The notes under the pieces are model-generated. The model was not told the origin of the DNA and did no database searches. It saw only the letters and a program-made list of their open reading frames with translations. Below are positions 45,138-56,909 of a DNA stretch of 64,000 bases, in pieces (the stretch's first letter is position 1; each line of letters begins with the position of its first letter). The stretch comes from Shinisaurus crocodilurus (lineage: Eukaryota > Chordata > Lepidosauria > Squamata > Shinisauridae): contig CM037880.1 in NCBI GenBank assembly GCA_021292165.1, positions 138,758,564 to 138,822,563 of the forward strand, written 5' to 3'. The translations under genes were made by a program, and so were the position numbers.

Positions 45138-46639
45138 ATTGTTTGAGCTGTGAGTTTCCTATTCGTAAGGCTTTGGAGCCTAATAAAAGCCAGAAAAGGT
45201 GCCCTCCCTTGCTACCCCACCCCTGGAAGGATAGAGAAAGGGTAAGGAATGGCGGAGCTTGGAAGGGGCTTGGGTGGGTGGGAAACCCTGGTTCCCTTGC
45301 TTGAACAGTAAGTTTGGGAATAGGGAAGGTGGGGAGAAATGGGCTGTAGGGAAGGCTGGCCAAGAAATGCTTTGAATGGGTCAGGTCTTTTAGAGATTTC
45401 AGAGAACTGTTAGGAAAAGCACAAGAACTCTGAAAACCCCCAGAAAAACAGCCATTTCCAAATAAAGAGAGTTCTTACCGTACTTGATGTTTTCCACATC
45501 GGTGCTTGTAAGGAAACAAGAATGTGAATATTCTTTTTTCTGTGTCTTGTGTTCAAAAGTAGAAAAGGGGAAAGTGAGAGCAAAGAAGGAACAAGTTTCT
45601 CAACAGTGCTTAAGTAAAGCAAGGATAGCTCGTTCCTCCCACCTGACCTATTCCCAGCGTGCTGCCTCCCACCTGCTCGCTATTTCTACTTTGCAGCCAG
45701 TTTAGCAAACAACTCAGGAGCACCCCATTCCTGGGTTGTTTGCTGTGATGTCCAAACCTGGCACTCTGCATTTTTGACAGGGAAACAACACAGAGTTTTA
45801 ACCTATGGTTTGTTGTTGGGTTGGACTGGGTCAAGGTGTTGCTGAGAACATTTCTAAGAAAGCGAATCTAATTATACTTGAGAGTCAAGATTATCAATTC
45901 CTAGAATGTTTCAGACCTTCTGACAGGCTGAATTCTCTAATGTGTAATAATGCTTTGATGACAAAGCATTATAAACAGACTGCAGAATTGGTTCCTTTAA
46001 ATGTGTTTTGGCTGAATTTTGTTGATTTTTCAGGTTGTCAGTCAGTGTCCTTAAGCAACCACCTCCCCTCCAGGTACTGCAAATCAGTTCTCATACACAC
46101 CAGTTCCTCTCCAGTCTGAGGTAACTGGATCTGCAACTCTCTGGAACCTCAGGGTCTTGACAAAGGCCTTATCAGTAAAAGGTGCAGGTGGGACTGGTCT
46201 CTTGTTTTTAATTTTGATAGTGTGGACTTTTTGGGGGGGGGGATTAGGTGGAGTGGCAAAGGAAAGTTGTTGATGTGGGAGCTAATGAAAATGCTGAAGT
46301 ATGCAGAAGGTTTTCAATTATTCCTAAGTACTGAGGCAGAAAATATTTAAAAAGTCTGAAGCCAGAAGGTACTTTTTTGTGAATAACCGTCTTACTAAAA
46401 TATTAGCTGTGCATCTGGACTTGCCTTTCAGGTTGCCTACATCTGCAGAAACAGAATTAAACTGCAACCAGTGTACAGCGATAACTCTCCAGATAGATGG
46501 AAGGAGTTAGCAGGGAACTGAGTATCACCCAGCTGTGTCAGAAATGTAAAATCTGCCCAGCAAAACCAGAGGAAAGATAACTACGGTAGTATACAATGTG
46601 TGTTAAGAAAGGCATGGGTAGAAATATTTTTTTTTCTGT
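45138..46639. other. Intron segment without gene
   Basis: No repeat family recognised except a poly-G tract near 46233-46241. Confidence 0.45.
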
Positions 46640-46790
46640 GGGAAGGGCCTTTGTACAGTGGTAGAGCACATGCTTTGCGTACAGGAAGTCCCAGGTTCAA
46701 TCCCAGGCATATCTAGGTAGGGCTGTGATAGACTGCCGTCGGAAACCCTAGATTGCTGCTGCCAGCCACTGGCTAGGTTTGAACAATTTT
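46640..46790 (+). mobile_element. tRNA-derived SINE, left arm
   Basis: ACAGTGGTAGAGCACATGC (A box) and CAGGTTCAATCCCAGGC (B box), then AGGTAGGGCTGTGATAGAC. A family distinct from the SINE at 44880. Confidence 0.75.
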
Positions 46791-47049
46791 CTTTTCCCCA
46801 CCCCACACGTGCCGGCCGCACACCGCTCATTTCCATAATTATCCTCATCAGGCGCAGATTGCGGTGTCATCCAAACCTGGCGGAGGGGGTGGTTTCCAAA
46901 CAGCCATGGGTTGTGGGGTGGTTTGGAAGCCACCCCCACCGCCCACTTTACCAGTTTGTACGACAAGGCAACCTGCGCCTGGCGAGGGTAATTATGGAAA
47001 TGAGACGGCATGCGACAAGCACGCACAAGGCAGAGAAAAGAAGCCACTG

Positions 47050-47190
47050 TGGCTAATCAGTGACTAGCAGCAGCTCTCTACGGTTTCAGCCAGGTGTCTA
47101 ATATAACCCTACCTGGAGATGCCTGGGATTGAGCCTGGGACTTTCTGTATGCAAAGCATGTGCTCTACCACTATGCTAAGGCTCTTCCCC
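47050..47190 (-). mobile_element. tRNA-derived SINE, right arm
   Basis: The reverse complement shows ATAGTGGTAGAGCACATGC and CAGGCTCAATCCCAGGC, then CTCCAGGTAGGG. Same family as the left arm. Confidence 0.75.
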
Positions 47191-47214
47191 GATTGTGCAA
47201 ACCAGGCCAGTGTC

Positions 47215-47290
47215 TAACATAACATAACATAACATAACAACATATAACATAACATAAAAGATAACACAACATATAACATATAACATGAGC
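47215..47290. repeat. (ATAAC)n low-complexity tract
   Basis: Repeated ATAACATAAC units with ATATAAC variants, abutting the CR1 fragment. Confidence 0.9.
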
Positions 47291-48045
47291 CATGCTGGAT
47301 CAGACCAAAGGCCTATCTAGTCCAAAATTCTGTTCACACAGTACCCAAGCATCTGCTGCTGGGAGGATATGAGTGCAACAGTGCTGTCCCGCTTGTGTTC
47401 CCCAGCAACTGGTACACAGAGACATACTGCTCCCATACTGGAGGTAACATATAGCCATCAAAACTAGTAGCCATTGATAGGCTTATTCTCCACGAATTTT
47501 TCTAATCCCCTTTTAAAGCCATCCAAGTTGGTGGCCATCATTACATCTTGTGGCAGTGAATTCCATAGTTTATGTGCTGTGTGAAGAAGTACTTCCTTTT
47601 ATCTGCCCTGAATCTCTCACCATTCAGCTTCATGAGACCCTGGGTTCTAGCATTATGAGAGAGGGAGAAAAGTGTCTCCCTGTCCACTTTGTCCACTGCA
47701 TGCATAATTTTGTACACCTCTATCATGTGTCTCCTTACTGCCTTTTTAAAAGCTAAACAGCCCCAGAGGTGGTAACTTTTCCTCATAGGGGTAGTTACAG
47801 TATTTTTCCATGTATAAGACTACTTTTTCCTAAAATTGTTAGACTAAAAATTGAGGGTCGTCTTATACACGGAAGTAAGCCGAGGAGAGAACCGTGCAGT
47901 TGCGAAACTGTCCAGTGGGGGGCGTCTTATACATGGGGGCGTCTTATACACGGAAAAATACGGTAGTTCAGCCCAAAGGATAATTTGGTTGCCCTTTTCT
48001 GCACCTTCTACATCCTTTCTGAGGTGCAGTGACTGGAACTATATA
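47283..48045 (-). mobile_element. CR1 LINE 3' fragment, interrupted by a MITE
   Basis: GAGCCATGCTGGATCAGACC, GGCAGTGAATTCCATAGTTT, GTGTGAAGAAGTACTTCCTT, GAGAGAGGGAGAAAAGTGTC and GGTTGCCCTTTTCTGCACC are typical reverse-complement CR1 sequence. The MITE 47797-47964 splits it. Confidence 0.85.
47797..47964. mobile_element. Palindromic MITE inside CR1, 168 bp
   Basis: The left end has ACAGTATTTTTCCATGTATA. The right end, in reverse complement, has ACCGTATTTTTCCGTGTATA, both followed by AGAC. AGTT occurs on both sides, a 4-5 bp target duplication. CR1 reads continuously across the insertion. Confidence 0.85.
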
Positions 48046-48203
48046 CACTGTTACAAGAGTGTTTGCACCATAGATTTGTGTAAGGGTGATAAGTTTTATT
48101 TCAATTCCTTTTTTAATGTATTTAACATTTACCCCTGCAAGGATTTCTCCAGGAATTTGTTTCCCGTGTAGCTACTGAAATTATATCCAAATAAGGACTA
48201 TAT

Positions 48204-48323
48204 CAGCCTTCCCCAACCTGGTGCCCTCCAAATGTTTTGAACTACAACCCCCAGCATTCCTGACTACTGGCCATGAGAATTGAAGTCCAAAACATCGGGA
48301 GGGCACCGGGTTGGGGAAGGCTG
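48204..48323. mobile_element. Palindromic hAT MITE, 120 bp
   Basis: Ends CAGCCTTCCCCAACCTGGTG and CACCGGGTTGGGGAAGGCTG. Flanking 8-mers GACTATAT and GCTTATAC agree at 5 of 8 positions. Confidence 0.85.
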
Positions 48324-50085
48324 GCTTATACAATAGCTACTTCCTCTTGTCCCTGCTTACACCTGTCCCTTACAAATCAAGCATGTTTTCCATGCAATGA
48401 ATGTTAGGTTTGACAAGAGCCATCCGTTATAATTGTTTCTGTTTGACCCAACCCACGCAAACGTACTTATGCAAACATTCAATACTTTATACAAATACCC
48501 TGCCCTGCATTTATTTTACTCTTGCCAAGGATTCTTTAGTGTAATTTGCATAATGAGTTGGCTATTTGTTGTCAGAAGTTCCAATGTTGATATGAAAAGG
48601 ATTAGCTTGCATGCAATGCAAAGGGTGATGTGGCAAGCCCTGTTCCCAGGATAAAAAACTTCCATGGCTATTTTCATGCACTTTGCATGTTAAATGTAGT
48701 CTTATGCTTAATGTAACCCTTCACTGTATTTGCAGTTAAGAAAATTTGCATAATATTTGCTTACTTGCTTAGTAAAAAGAGCTTAATCTGTCCAAAACTA
48801 AATAAGGGAGCTGCTTTTGTGCGTAATTGCGGATTTGTCGGTGCTTACAGAACAAAGATGAAAATGACTAACGTTATTTTCCCCCTTGTGTTGTAGCAAC
48901 ATTTTAAGGTTCAAAAAGAATAAAAGTATTCAGCAGCTCTGACTGTTTGACCTTTCTCTTACAAAACTGTTTGGTGGATGGCATGCTTCCAAAAGTAACA
49001 TCTGCAGCCTCCAAAGGACATTATCTTTGAAGTTTATGCTTGATGGCAGGGACAGAAAAGGCACAGGGTATGCATGACTTTCCTTGATCATTTCTTTATT
49101 CTCTCTCCTCTCCTTTTTATGTTCAGAGGGATTTCTGAGTGGGTTTCCCCCACTTGTTTACTTGCAATACTTACTATTAATTATAAGTCTTGTCAGCTGC
49201 TGATTTTAGCTTAGTCCCAAGAGTGGCTTATGACAACAGAAAAATTGACATGCTGGGCCAGACCATTGGTCAGTGTAGCTCAACATTGTTACTTTGGGTA
49301 TTCAAATATCCCACAGCCTTTCCAAGTAGCGTATGAAGGTGCTATCCACCTTCTTCAGTTGGACGGATGCAGCCTCCGTGGCTATAGCTTAGTGGCCATA
49401 GCTTGTGACCACTAATAATCATATGTACTTACATGAATACTTACTCCATGAGGTGCTGAAAGAGCCAGCAGTAAATAGGGAAACCTTCTCTCACCCAGTG
49501 CCCTATTTACTGCTGGCTGGAAATACTGGGAGTTTTAGTCCAGCACGTCTAGAGGGCACCAGGTTGGGGATGGGTGAAATAGGGTGTAGGTTTCTTGTGC
49601 GCAGTCCATGAAGATTAAGGAATCTGACTCCATACTTCTTGCTGATGCAACACCCTTCATTCTTTATTGTGTTTGTGTCCACCTACGTACTCTCTTAATA
49701 CGCTAGGATTTTTTAAAAAAACAATAAGGAAAAGAAAGAAGTAATGATTTTGGCTTCTGATCTTGAGTAGAATTTTCTGGCACACTGAGCAGTTATGGTA
49801 AATGAAATGGTATCTTCTGAATTTAAAAAAAGGCACACAAATAACTATGCAGTAAAAAGTACAAAATCTGTCAAATCATTAAAATCCCACCAAAAAAAAT
49901 CTGGCTCTTCTTTGTTATCTTTTGCAGATAATGCAGGAGACAAAATAAAATAAAATATCAACTTAAGAAGTGTAAGGCCATGGAAGCAGTTGTTTATGAG
50001 ATTGTGATGTATACAAACCTTTGGCTAGATTAGGGTGCACACTGCCTGGTTTCTAAAGTATTTTAGTGTGGCATGTGGATCACAG
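48324..50085. other. Intron segment without gene
   Basis: AT-rich. A partial MITE-like stretch at about 49500-49570 (GGGAGTTTTAGTCCAGCACG, then CTAGAGGGCACCAGGTTGGG) is the right arm of the 48204 family. Confidence 0.5.
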
Positions 50086-50125
50086 AATCGTAAAGTTGGA
50101 AGGGATCTCAAAGGTCATGGTAACA
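50086..50125 (-). mobile_element. CR1 terminal fragment
   Basis: CAGAATCGTAAAGTTGGAAG, then GGATCTCAAAGGTCATGG, the end of a CR1 element in reverse complement. Confidence 0.65.
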
Positions 50126-50416
50126 TTGTATTGCCTTCCTTAGGCTAGTTAGAGCAGCCACAGGTTCTTTTAGATTCCAGAGACTAAACAAGAGATAAAA
50201 CCATGCAACACTAGGTAATAGTTCACAAATTAATAGACTTTTTTAAGCACATTAGCATGACATATGTAGCAATAAGCCAATAAAAGCACACACAAAGCAA
50301 ACAATACCTCTCCTATGTAGATCATCTGCTGCCCCTCTGGGTTAGACAGGTGGTCAGTCCTTCTGTCCTGATACAGCTAAATTAAGATGGATCAGGTCTC
50401 CTCAGACACCCAAGAT

Positions 50417-51084
50417 CAGGGGTAGGCAACCTTTTTGGGTCTGTGGGCACATTTTACATTTTGAAATGTGTCTTCAGGCACCACCAAAAATTGCTGTTGG
50501 GGTGGCTGGGTGCACCTTCTTCTTCCTCTTCCTTTCCTCCCCCTCGCTACTTCCTTTTCCTCCCACTTGCAGTTTCCTTCCTCCTCTCCCTGCCTACTCA
50601 TGACCTCCTTCTATTCCACCCCAATACTTCTGCCATGCTCACCTTATCTTCCGATCTGCAGGAGTGCCAAGGGAAGGAAAGCTGGTGGCAGCAAAGGGGG
50701 AAGCAAGGAGGAAAGGTGAGGTGGCAGTGGGGAGGAAAGGCGAGGTGGTGGCCGTGGGAAAGGAAAGGTGGTAGGGTGAGGAAAGAAAGAAAGGCTGCGG
50801 TGGTGGTGCGCATGCCACAGCTGTGGGAGGAAGGAACGGCTGTGGTGGTTGTGCCAGAGCAGGGAGGGAGAAAGGGTCTGGTGGTGCCGGGGTGGGTGGG
50901 GAGGAAAGGCTGCAGCAGCAAGGAAAGGCTGTAGTAGCAAAGAAATGCTGCTGCGATGGATGAGGGGGTGAAAGAAAGGTGATTGTGGGAAAGAAGAGTC
51001 TGGGGTCCAGTGAGTTATGGCAGGTGCCCTGGGAGGTCTTGAAGTGTGCCAGTGCACCCGCTGGTGCCACGTTGCCAACCACTG
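50417..51084. mobile_element. hAT MITE, 668 bp
   Basis: The left end is CAGGGGTAGGCAACCT. The right end, in reverse complement, is CAGTGGTTGGCAACGT. The 8-mers CCCAAGAT (50409-50416) and CCCAAGAG (51085-51092) agree at 7 of 8 positions. The interior has GGAAAGG-rich, partly repeated sequence. Its long open frames on both strands lack recognisable domains. Confidence 0.85.
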
Positions 51085-51700
51085 CCCAAGAGCATGTCTG
51101 CTCTTTGATTTCTCAGCAGTAGAGAGAGCGGAGCCATGTACCCATGGCAGTACTTGGGCTTTTTGGATAATGGTTTCTCTCTGGGCTTGTCCATTCTTGG
51201 CTCTCTCACCTGGCTTCAGTCCAGGCTGCAAAAGATCCCATACAGTCCAGTGTACACACTTACAAAGGCCAGTAGCAATTTCCTCTTGCAACAGCTTTCA
51301 GTGGCTTAAGCAATGTGTCTAGGGAGCTCTAGCCATCCGGGTTGCCCCAGGCTTGACCCTTGGAATGCTTGTTTGCCTTTCTATATCTTGCACCAAGCAT
51401 AGCCATTACTGTTTGTGAATTAGCTAAATCAACCAAACTGCAGTTAGTTCCCTATTTCCCAAGGTATTCCAGGCAGAGGGGTCCCAAGAGAATGAACACC
51501 TTGCCCTTGACCAATTTAACCACAAATTAGTAAATTTATTCTTGCTCCATTGTCTTACTTCAGTCCAGCATGTAGGCCGTCTTGCCATGTAGACGTCTAG
51601 ATATTTTCCATCCCCAGGGTCCCTCTGATGTGACGTTTACTGCTTAGATCTGTGTTCCCAGATCTTGGGGACTCATTCCAGCCTAGATTTTGGGGGTTCC
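51085..51700. other. Intron segment without gene
   Basis: No exon or repeat family recognised. Confidence 0.4.
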
Positions 51701-52193
51701 TGCATTGATACATCATGTAATCCAACCCAAGCTGATGCAAGAAAACTGCTGCTACAACACCCCTAGTAGTTGGACATCCAGCCTCCTTAAAAACCTCTAA
51801 TGAAGGGGAGTCCACCACCTCCTGAGCCAATCTGTTCCACTGTTGAACTGCTCATACTATCAGGAAGTTCTTCCTAATGTTTAATGAGAATTCCTTTTTT
51901 TATAATATGAATCCATTGGTTCAGTTCTTACCCTGGAGCAACACAAAACAAATTTGCTCCATCTATGTGATAGCCCTTCAAATATAAAAAGATGCTATCG
52001 TATTGCCTCCTAATAGTTTCTTCTCCAGGCTAAGCATGCCCAATTCCTTCAAGCTTTCCTTGTAGGACTTGGTCTCCAGGCCTCTCACCATCTTTGTTGC
52101 CCTATTCTGGACACATTCCAGTTTGTTGATATTCTTCTTAAACTGTGGTGCCCAGAACTGGACATAGTATTCCACGTGAGGTTTGACCAAGTA

Positions 52194-52449
52194 CAGTAAT
52201 ATCTTGGATTGCAAGTAACTTGGTCTGAGAGCGTTTTGCAAGAGAAGCAAAAAAAAATTAAATTTTTGACTTGATAAACAAGCAAGGTCTTGCAAGACAA
52301 GTAGGGATGTAACTGCTCGCCTCGAGCAGGCGTAGCAGGCCGAAATTGGCCCCGCTCACGCCCGCCAGAGACTCGCTTAGATATAAGAGTGTTTTGGATT
52401 ACAAGCACGTTTCCGGAACGAATTATGCTTGCAATCCAAGGTATTACTG
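52194..52449. mobile_element. Mariner/Tigger-type MITE in CR1, 256 bp
   Basis: Ends CAGTAATATCTTGGATTGCA and, in reverse complement, CAGTAATACCTTGGATTGCA. TA at 52192-52193 and 52450-52451 is the target duplication. CR1 resumes with GAATAGAGTGG. Confidence 0.88.
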
Positions 52450-52827
52450 TAGAATAGAGTGGTACCATTACTTTTCATCATGTAGACACTATACTTCCCA
52501 GGATCTGGATGATGTACTTCTGTTGATGCAGACTAAAATTACATTAATTTTTTAGCCCCCATATCATACTGTTGACTCATGTTTAGCTTGTGGTTTACTA
52601 TAACCCTTGTTGCATGAACTGCTGTCAAGCCAAGTACACCTATTCAAGTACACTATTTTATTTGGGGCTTCTTATTTTTCCTACATCAGTGCAGAACATT
52701 ACATTTATCTCTGTTGAAATTCATTTTGTTAATTTTGACTCAATTCTCCATCACGTCAAGATGATCTTGAACCCTGTTTCTGTCTTCTAATGTATTGGCT
52801 TACCCATCTAGTTTGGTGTCATCTGCA

Positions 52828-52886
52828 AATTTATTTATTTATTATATTTATACTCTGCCTTTTTTCCTGCAAGGAACCCAAATGAG
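52828..52886 (-). mobile_element. SINE 3' tail fragment inserted in CR1
   Basis: The reverse complement reads GGGTTCCTTGCAGGAAAAAA, then GGCAGAGTATAAATATAATA with (AAAT)n. This is the 3' end of the SINE at 44880-45137. CR1 continues on either side. Confidence 0.75.
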
Positions 52887-52999
52887 CATCCCCTCTACTC
52901 TTTGCTTTTTATAAGGATGTTAAACAACACAGGACTCAGGATAGAACAGCCTACTTGTCACTTCTCTCCAGGAGGAGTCATTGATAAGAACAAACACTT

Positions 53000-53560
53000 T
53001 GTTAAGATGCTACATTTCATAACTGACAAATTGATGTGGAAGTGCTTCTGATTTTAGTAGAACTTACTTCCAAGTAAGGGGTCATCCTCAAGGTATGTGT
53101 AGTTGCAACACCATTTTGTGGTTGGGCATTGGCAGAGCTAGCATAGTTGCAACAGCTTTTTTTTTACAAGGCAAGTAGTGCAGGTTCATCCCACAGTTGC
53201 AGTTTAATCTTGTGGAGAGAAAGCCTGAGCACACTATTGAACCCTGACATGTTTTCCTCTTTTCCGCTGTCACCCCTCTGTCTGCATAATCCCCACCTGG
53301 GGCACAGGAGACACAATTCTGGGCAGACCTGTTATACACAAGCCACTTCTGCATACCTTCAGTGGGGCACATTTACACTTCCCTCAAAGAAGCGCATAAC
53401 ATTCTGGAGGGGGGGTGCAGTCTCAAAGAGCTGCAAAGTACCCAGGAGATGCCAGCACCCGAAAGGCGCCACCACCCTGTGGGGTGGGACCAGCCCACCT
53501 GATCATCAAGGGCAGGGAGGGGGCGAGGGAAGGTAGAAAAGATACGTGCCAAAGAACAAG
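53000..53560. other. Intron segment, GC-rich toward the right
   Basis: GC content climbs from about 53395. No coding or repeat family is certain. Confidence 0.4.
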
Positions 53561-53565
53561 GGGTT

Positions 53566-53835
53566 GTTGGGAACACGGTGCAGGCTTGCACAGGTCAGGT
53601 CGCTAGCTCCGGCTAGGGCCAAGCAACTTCCAATCCCGGGCAGGGCGCCCGGCGATTGGCAAAGCAAACCGCTACGCTAGAATCCAGAGTCAGAGTCTCT
53701 GGTGTCAGGTAATATTCTGCATTCGAGCAAAGCCTACCTAGAAAGCAAATTGAATACTTCCATTTTCCTATCTGTATTGACTGTTCTGTTTATACTGTGA
53801 AATTCTTGTCGTCTATTAGTTCAGCTCCATTAAAC

Positions 53836-53878
<43 letters not shown>

Positions 53879-54042
53879 CTGACTAGCTTGTGGCTTCCCT
53901 GTGTTTCCAAGGGGATTCCTTGTCCATTTCACTCGCAGCTGAAAGTAAAGGTTTTGACAGCTGCGTACAGGGCAGGACTTCAGTGCCGGTTAACTCTTAA
54001 GGTGCCGAACCCGCACAACGGACCAAGTTCGGTCCGCCACAA
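53566..54042. mobile_element. Possible solo LTR
   Basis: It begins TGTTGGGAACACGG and ends GGTCCGCCACA (TG...CA). It has an ATTAAA near 53830 and a GC-rich start and end that differ from the surroundings. No target duplication, primer-binding site or gag/pol was seen. It may be another repeat. A (TG)n tract lies inside. Confidence 0.3.
53842..53876. repeat. (TG)n microsatellite
   Basis: About 17 uninterrupted TG units. Confidence 0.95.
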
Positions 54043-54154
54043 ATCTTAATAGTGTACTACTTATTTACACTTGTTTGCACTGTGTAGTAGCTGGGTCTGT
54101 GTTGAACAAAATGCCTTTTGGTGAGTGGTTCCTATCTTACTTCTTGCTCTGATC

Positions 54155-54660
54155 CCAAGAACATCAGAACATAAAAAGAGCCATGCTGGATTAGACCAAG
54201 GGTCCATCAAGTCCAGCATTCTGTTCACACAATGGCCAGCCAGCTGCCCACGGGATCCCACAAGCAGGACATAAGTGCAACAGCACCTTCCTGCCCCTGT
54301 TCTCCAGCAACTGGAGTACATAGGCATACTGCCTCCGATACTGGAAGAAGCATATAGCCAGTCAGGACTAGCAGCCATTGATAGCCTTCTCCATTAATTT
54401 GTCCAATGCCCTTTTAAAGCCACCCAAATTGGTGGTCATCACTATATCTTGTGGAAGTGAATTCCATAGTGTAACTAGTGTAACTGCACTGTGGGAAGAA
54501 GTACTTCCTTTTACCTGTCCTAAATCTCCTACCAATCAGCTTCATGGGATGACCCCGGGTTCTAGTATTATGAGAGAGGGAGAAAAATGTCTCCCTGTCC
54601 ACTTTATCCACACCATGCATCATTTTGTACACCTCTATCATGTTTCCCCTTATCTTTTAG
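54155..54660 (-). mobile_element. CR1 LINE 3' fragment
   Basis: GAGCCATGCTGGATTAGACC, GGAAGTGAATTCCATAGTGT, GAAGAAGTACTTCCTTTTAC and CACCTCTATCATGTTTCCCC. Closely parallel to 47283-47740. Confidence 0.85.
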
Positions 54661-56909
54661 GGAATGGAATTTTGACGGATGAGAAGGTGGGACATGGATG
54701 GGAAGGTGGGTTCTGGTGTAGTCTCTCAGCCAGGTTCGCCCTGCCCCCGTGCTCAGCAGGAAAGTCATTGGCAAGGAGGGGATTGGGAAGGGGGAAGAGC
54801 GAAAAGAGTCTGGTTCAAAAGTCACATTGATGTGGCAGGGACATACAGTAAGGCAGGCAAGGGCCACTCAGTCACCTCACAGGCCTCTTCTTTAATGCTT
54901 GTATAGCTGTATGGCTAAGGGTGAGACTCCAGTAATTGTCTCACTGGGCTGCACATGTGCTGCCATCCCCCTGTGTGAGCCCTCTCATGCACAGTCCTGA
55001 GTGATTTTTTAAAAAAAGGGTTTACAGTCGCCACCACCTCTTTGGGGCAGTACTTTAAAAACACCCCCCCCCCCCATGTACTTCTGCATATCTTTGGGCT
55101 CCCCTGCATAAGCAGAAACCTCCATTGTGTTTATCTTTGGTACTGTTTTGCTTGCAAACCAATCTAGACTGGGACCAGTGACTTCACTATTTGAGGGAAC
55201 AATACTCTGATGTGCACATTTCTTCATTCATATCAGTGAGGATAGGGTAGGGTGGAGAGCAGGCACCCAACAGCATTCTTTCATAATTTATAGTGACAAT
55301 TAAAAAATTGGCCGAACCATACATTGGTCCTGTGGAAATACTGTAACGAAGTTACAGATAATAATTTCCCTTTTGCTTAGTGGATCTATTATTAATTTGA
55401 AATATATTGTAAATTAGCTTTGAACATTTTTTCATGTCCAGATTGCGAAATAACCTTTCCAGTTAGTTCAGTTGGAATGGCATTTCTAATTGCATGAAAA
55501 TAATTAGTCCATATGGGTAAAAAGTCTGTCTTGAAGAGTATATCCTGCAAATGCTTAATTGTCTTGCTTGTACCAAGACATGACCCTCTGTGACGAGGAA
55601 AAATAGCATATTAGGATTTTGCACCTGTTCTTGCCCTGTAATAAAAAACTAACCAGATTGTGTAGATAGTGATACTCTAAATCTGTGTCAATTTTATTGT
55701 TTTTAAAACTGTCTTAGGACTTCTGTGGTTGATCTAAAGGGGTGCTAAGCTTCTTAAATTTGGCTTTATACACGAAGGCTTTTTTTGCTGCTATAGTCAA
55801 TGCTGTGATCAGAACTGTTTGTACTCCTTGTTAAGAGTAAAAATAAAATAAAATTCTGCTCTCAGGCAATCCACGTTCTGCACCATGGAAAGCTAGATTC
55901 TGCAACCTTTTATATATAATATAAAAATTGAATAAATTTGCACAGCTTTTCATAATTCCACAATTCTTAGTATTTTTCATTCTCCTTTTGTTAGTCATGG
56001 GGGAGTGGCAAGCAACAATGAAGCCCATTTGCAACCACTCTTTCAGTTTCTGGGATTTCAGCTGGCATTGCCAACACACCATAGCTTGGCAGCCATAAGG
56101 CCTTTTTAAGAAAAGGGAAGCTGAATTCAAGACCCAATGCCTTGTTTCCTTTTTGTACTGCTGCAGAATCATTGCATACACACAGCTCTGACTGTATCGT
56201 AGCCTTTTGCCCTATCACGTGATCGGGCATAGTGGGCATGGATAAGAAGCTTTAAAGAGTTCTGGTTGTGAAGGTTTGGTACTTATTAAGAGGTTCAAAT
56301 AACTCAGCCTAGTTCGTTGTTGCTACTTTACAATCAGCAGGCAAAACTGTCCGAAGAGAACTAATCTACAACTACAAGCAAATAGTCTGTGAAATACTCT
56401 ACCAGATGTGCAAGTTTGCAAAGTTTATTGATATTTATCTGTCACTCAAGCTTTATAAAACTGATCTTCGCAGAAGAGGAAGCGATTTGTCTTGAACTGT
56501 TCGGTGCCCTCTTTTTGTATATGGTTAGAAAACCAGCATTTGACTCAAGAAATCTGTTCCCCATGTGCATTCATTTTTATCTACTGAATTTAGTAACCAA
56601 GCTTATTTTTTACAATGTTTAAGTAGTATGGAATAAGTAAGTGGGTGTGGGATTGTACCTCTACGTGTCTGCCAACAGAATACAATAAGACTTCGAATAT
56701 TAATGCATCAGGCTTAGTATGAAGCTCCACTGAATCAATCAATGAATGAGTAAATAAGCAAAAGTATTTGGTAATGAGGTATGCTGAAACATCTTAACAG
56801 GTTTTTCACAGGCAGGACTTAGTGAATGAGAACGCAAACCATGGAGTCTGGGTTCCACTCAGTTATGAGCTAGATAACTTTTTTATTTTTTAAAGCAAGC
56901 ATCTACAGG
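54661..56909. other. Intron segment without gene
   Basis: A poly-C tract at 55062-55073 is present. No exon or repeat family recognised. Confidence 0.45.

Larger units (their letters stand above)
46640..47190. repeat. 551-bp imperfect palindrome made of inverted tRNA-SINE arms
   Basis: Left arm from GGAAGGGCC (46641), right arm ending GGCTCTTCCCC (47190). Paired blocks, outside in: GGTAGAGCACATGCTTTGC, the tRNA box B (GGTTCAATCCC / GGCTCAATCCC), GCTGCTGC, CTCATTTCCATAATTA, CAGGCGCAG and GGTTTCCAAAC / GGCTTCCAAACC. The centre is near 46915 with a loop of about 20 bases. Arm identity is roughly 75-80% by eye. Confidence 0.85.
51700..53000 (-). mobile_element. CR1 LINE 3' region with two nested insertions
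   Basis: Reverse-complement CR1 hallmarks: AGTCCACCACCTCCTGAGCC, AGGAAGTTCTTCCTAATGTT, TGGTGCCCAGAACTGGACAT, TAGTTTGGTGTCATCTGCAA and GGATGTTAAACAACACAGGA. They are broken by a TA-flanked MITE (52194-52449) and a SINE tail (about 52828-52886). No long open frame survives. Confidence 0.88.

Noticed and set aside
46640..46720. Functional tRNA gene
   Set aside because: A and B boxes are present, but the cloverleaf is broken and a second diverged copy lies nearby. It is a tRNA-derived SINE.
47215..47290. CRISPR-like array
   Set aside because: Short pentamer repeats with no spacers, in a vertebrate intron.
50443..51291. 163- and 215-codon frames
   Set aside because: They lie within the 668-bp hAT MITE and translate purine-rich repeats into Gly/Lys- or Pro/Ser-rich sequence.
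54378..54830. 150-codon frame
   Set aside because: Most of it is reverse-complement CR1 3' sequence.
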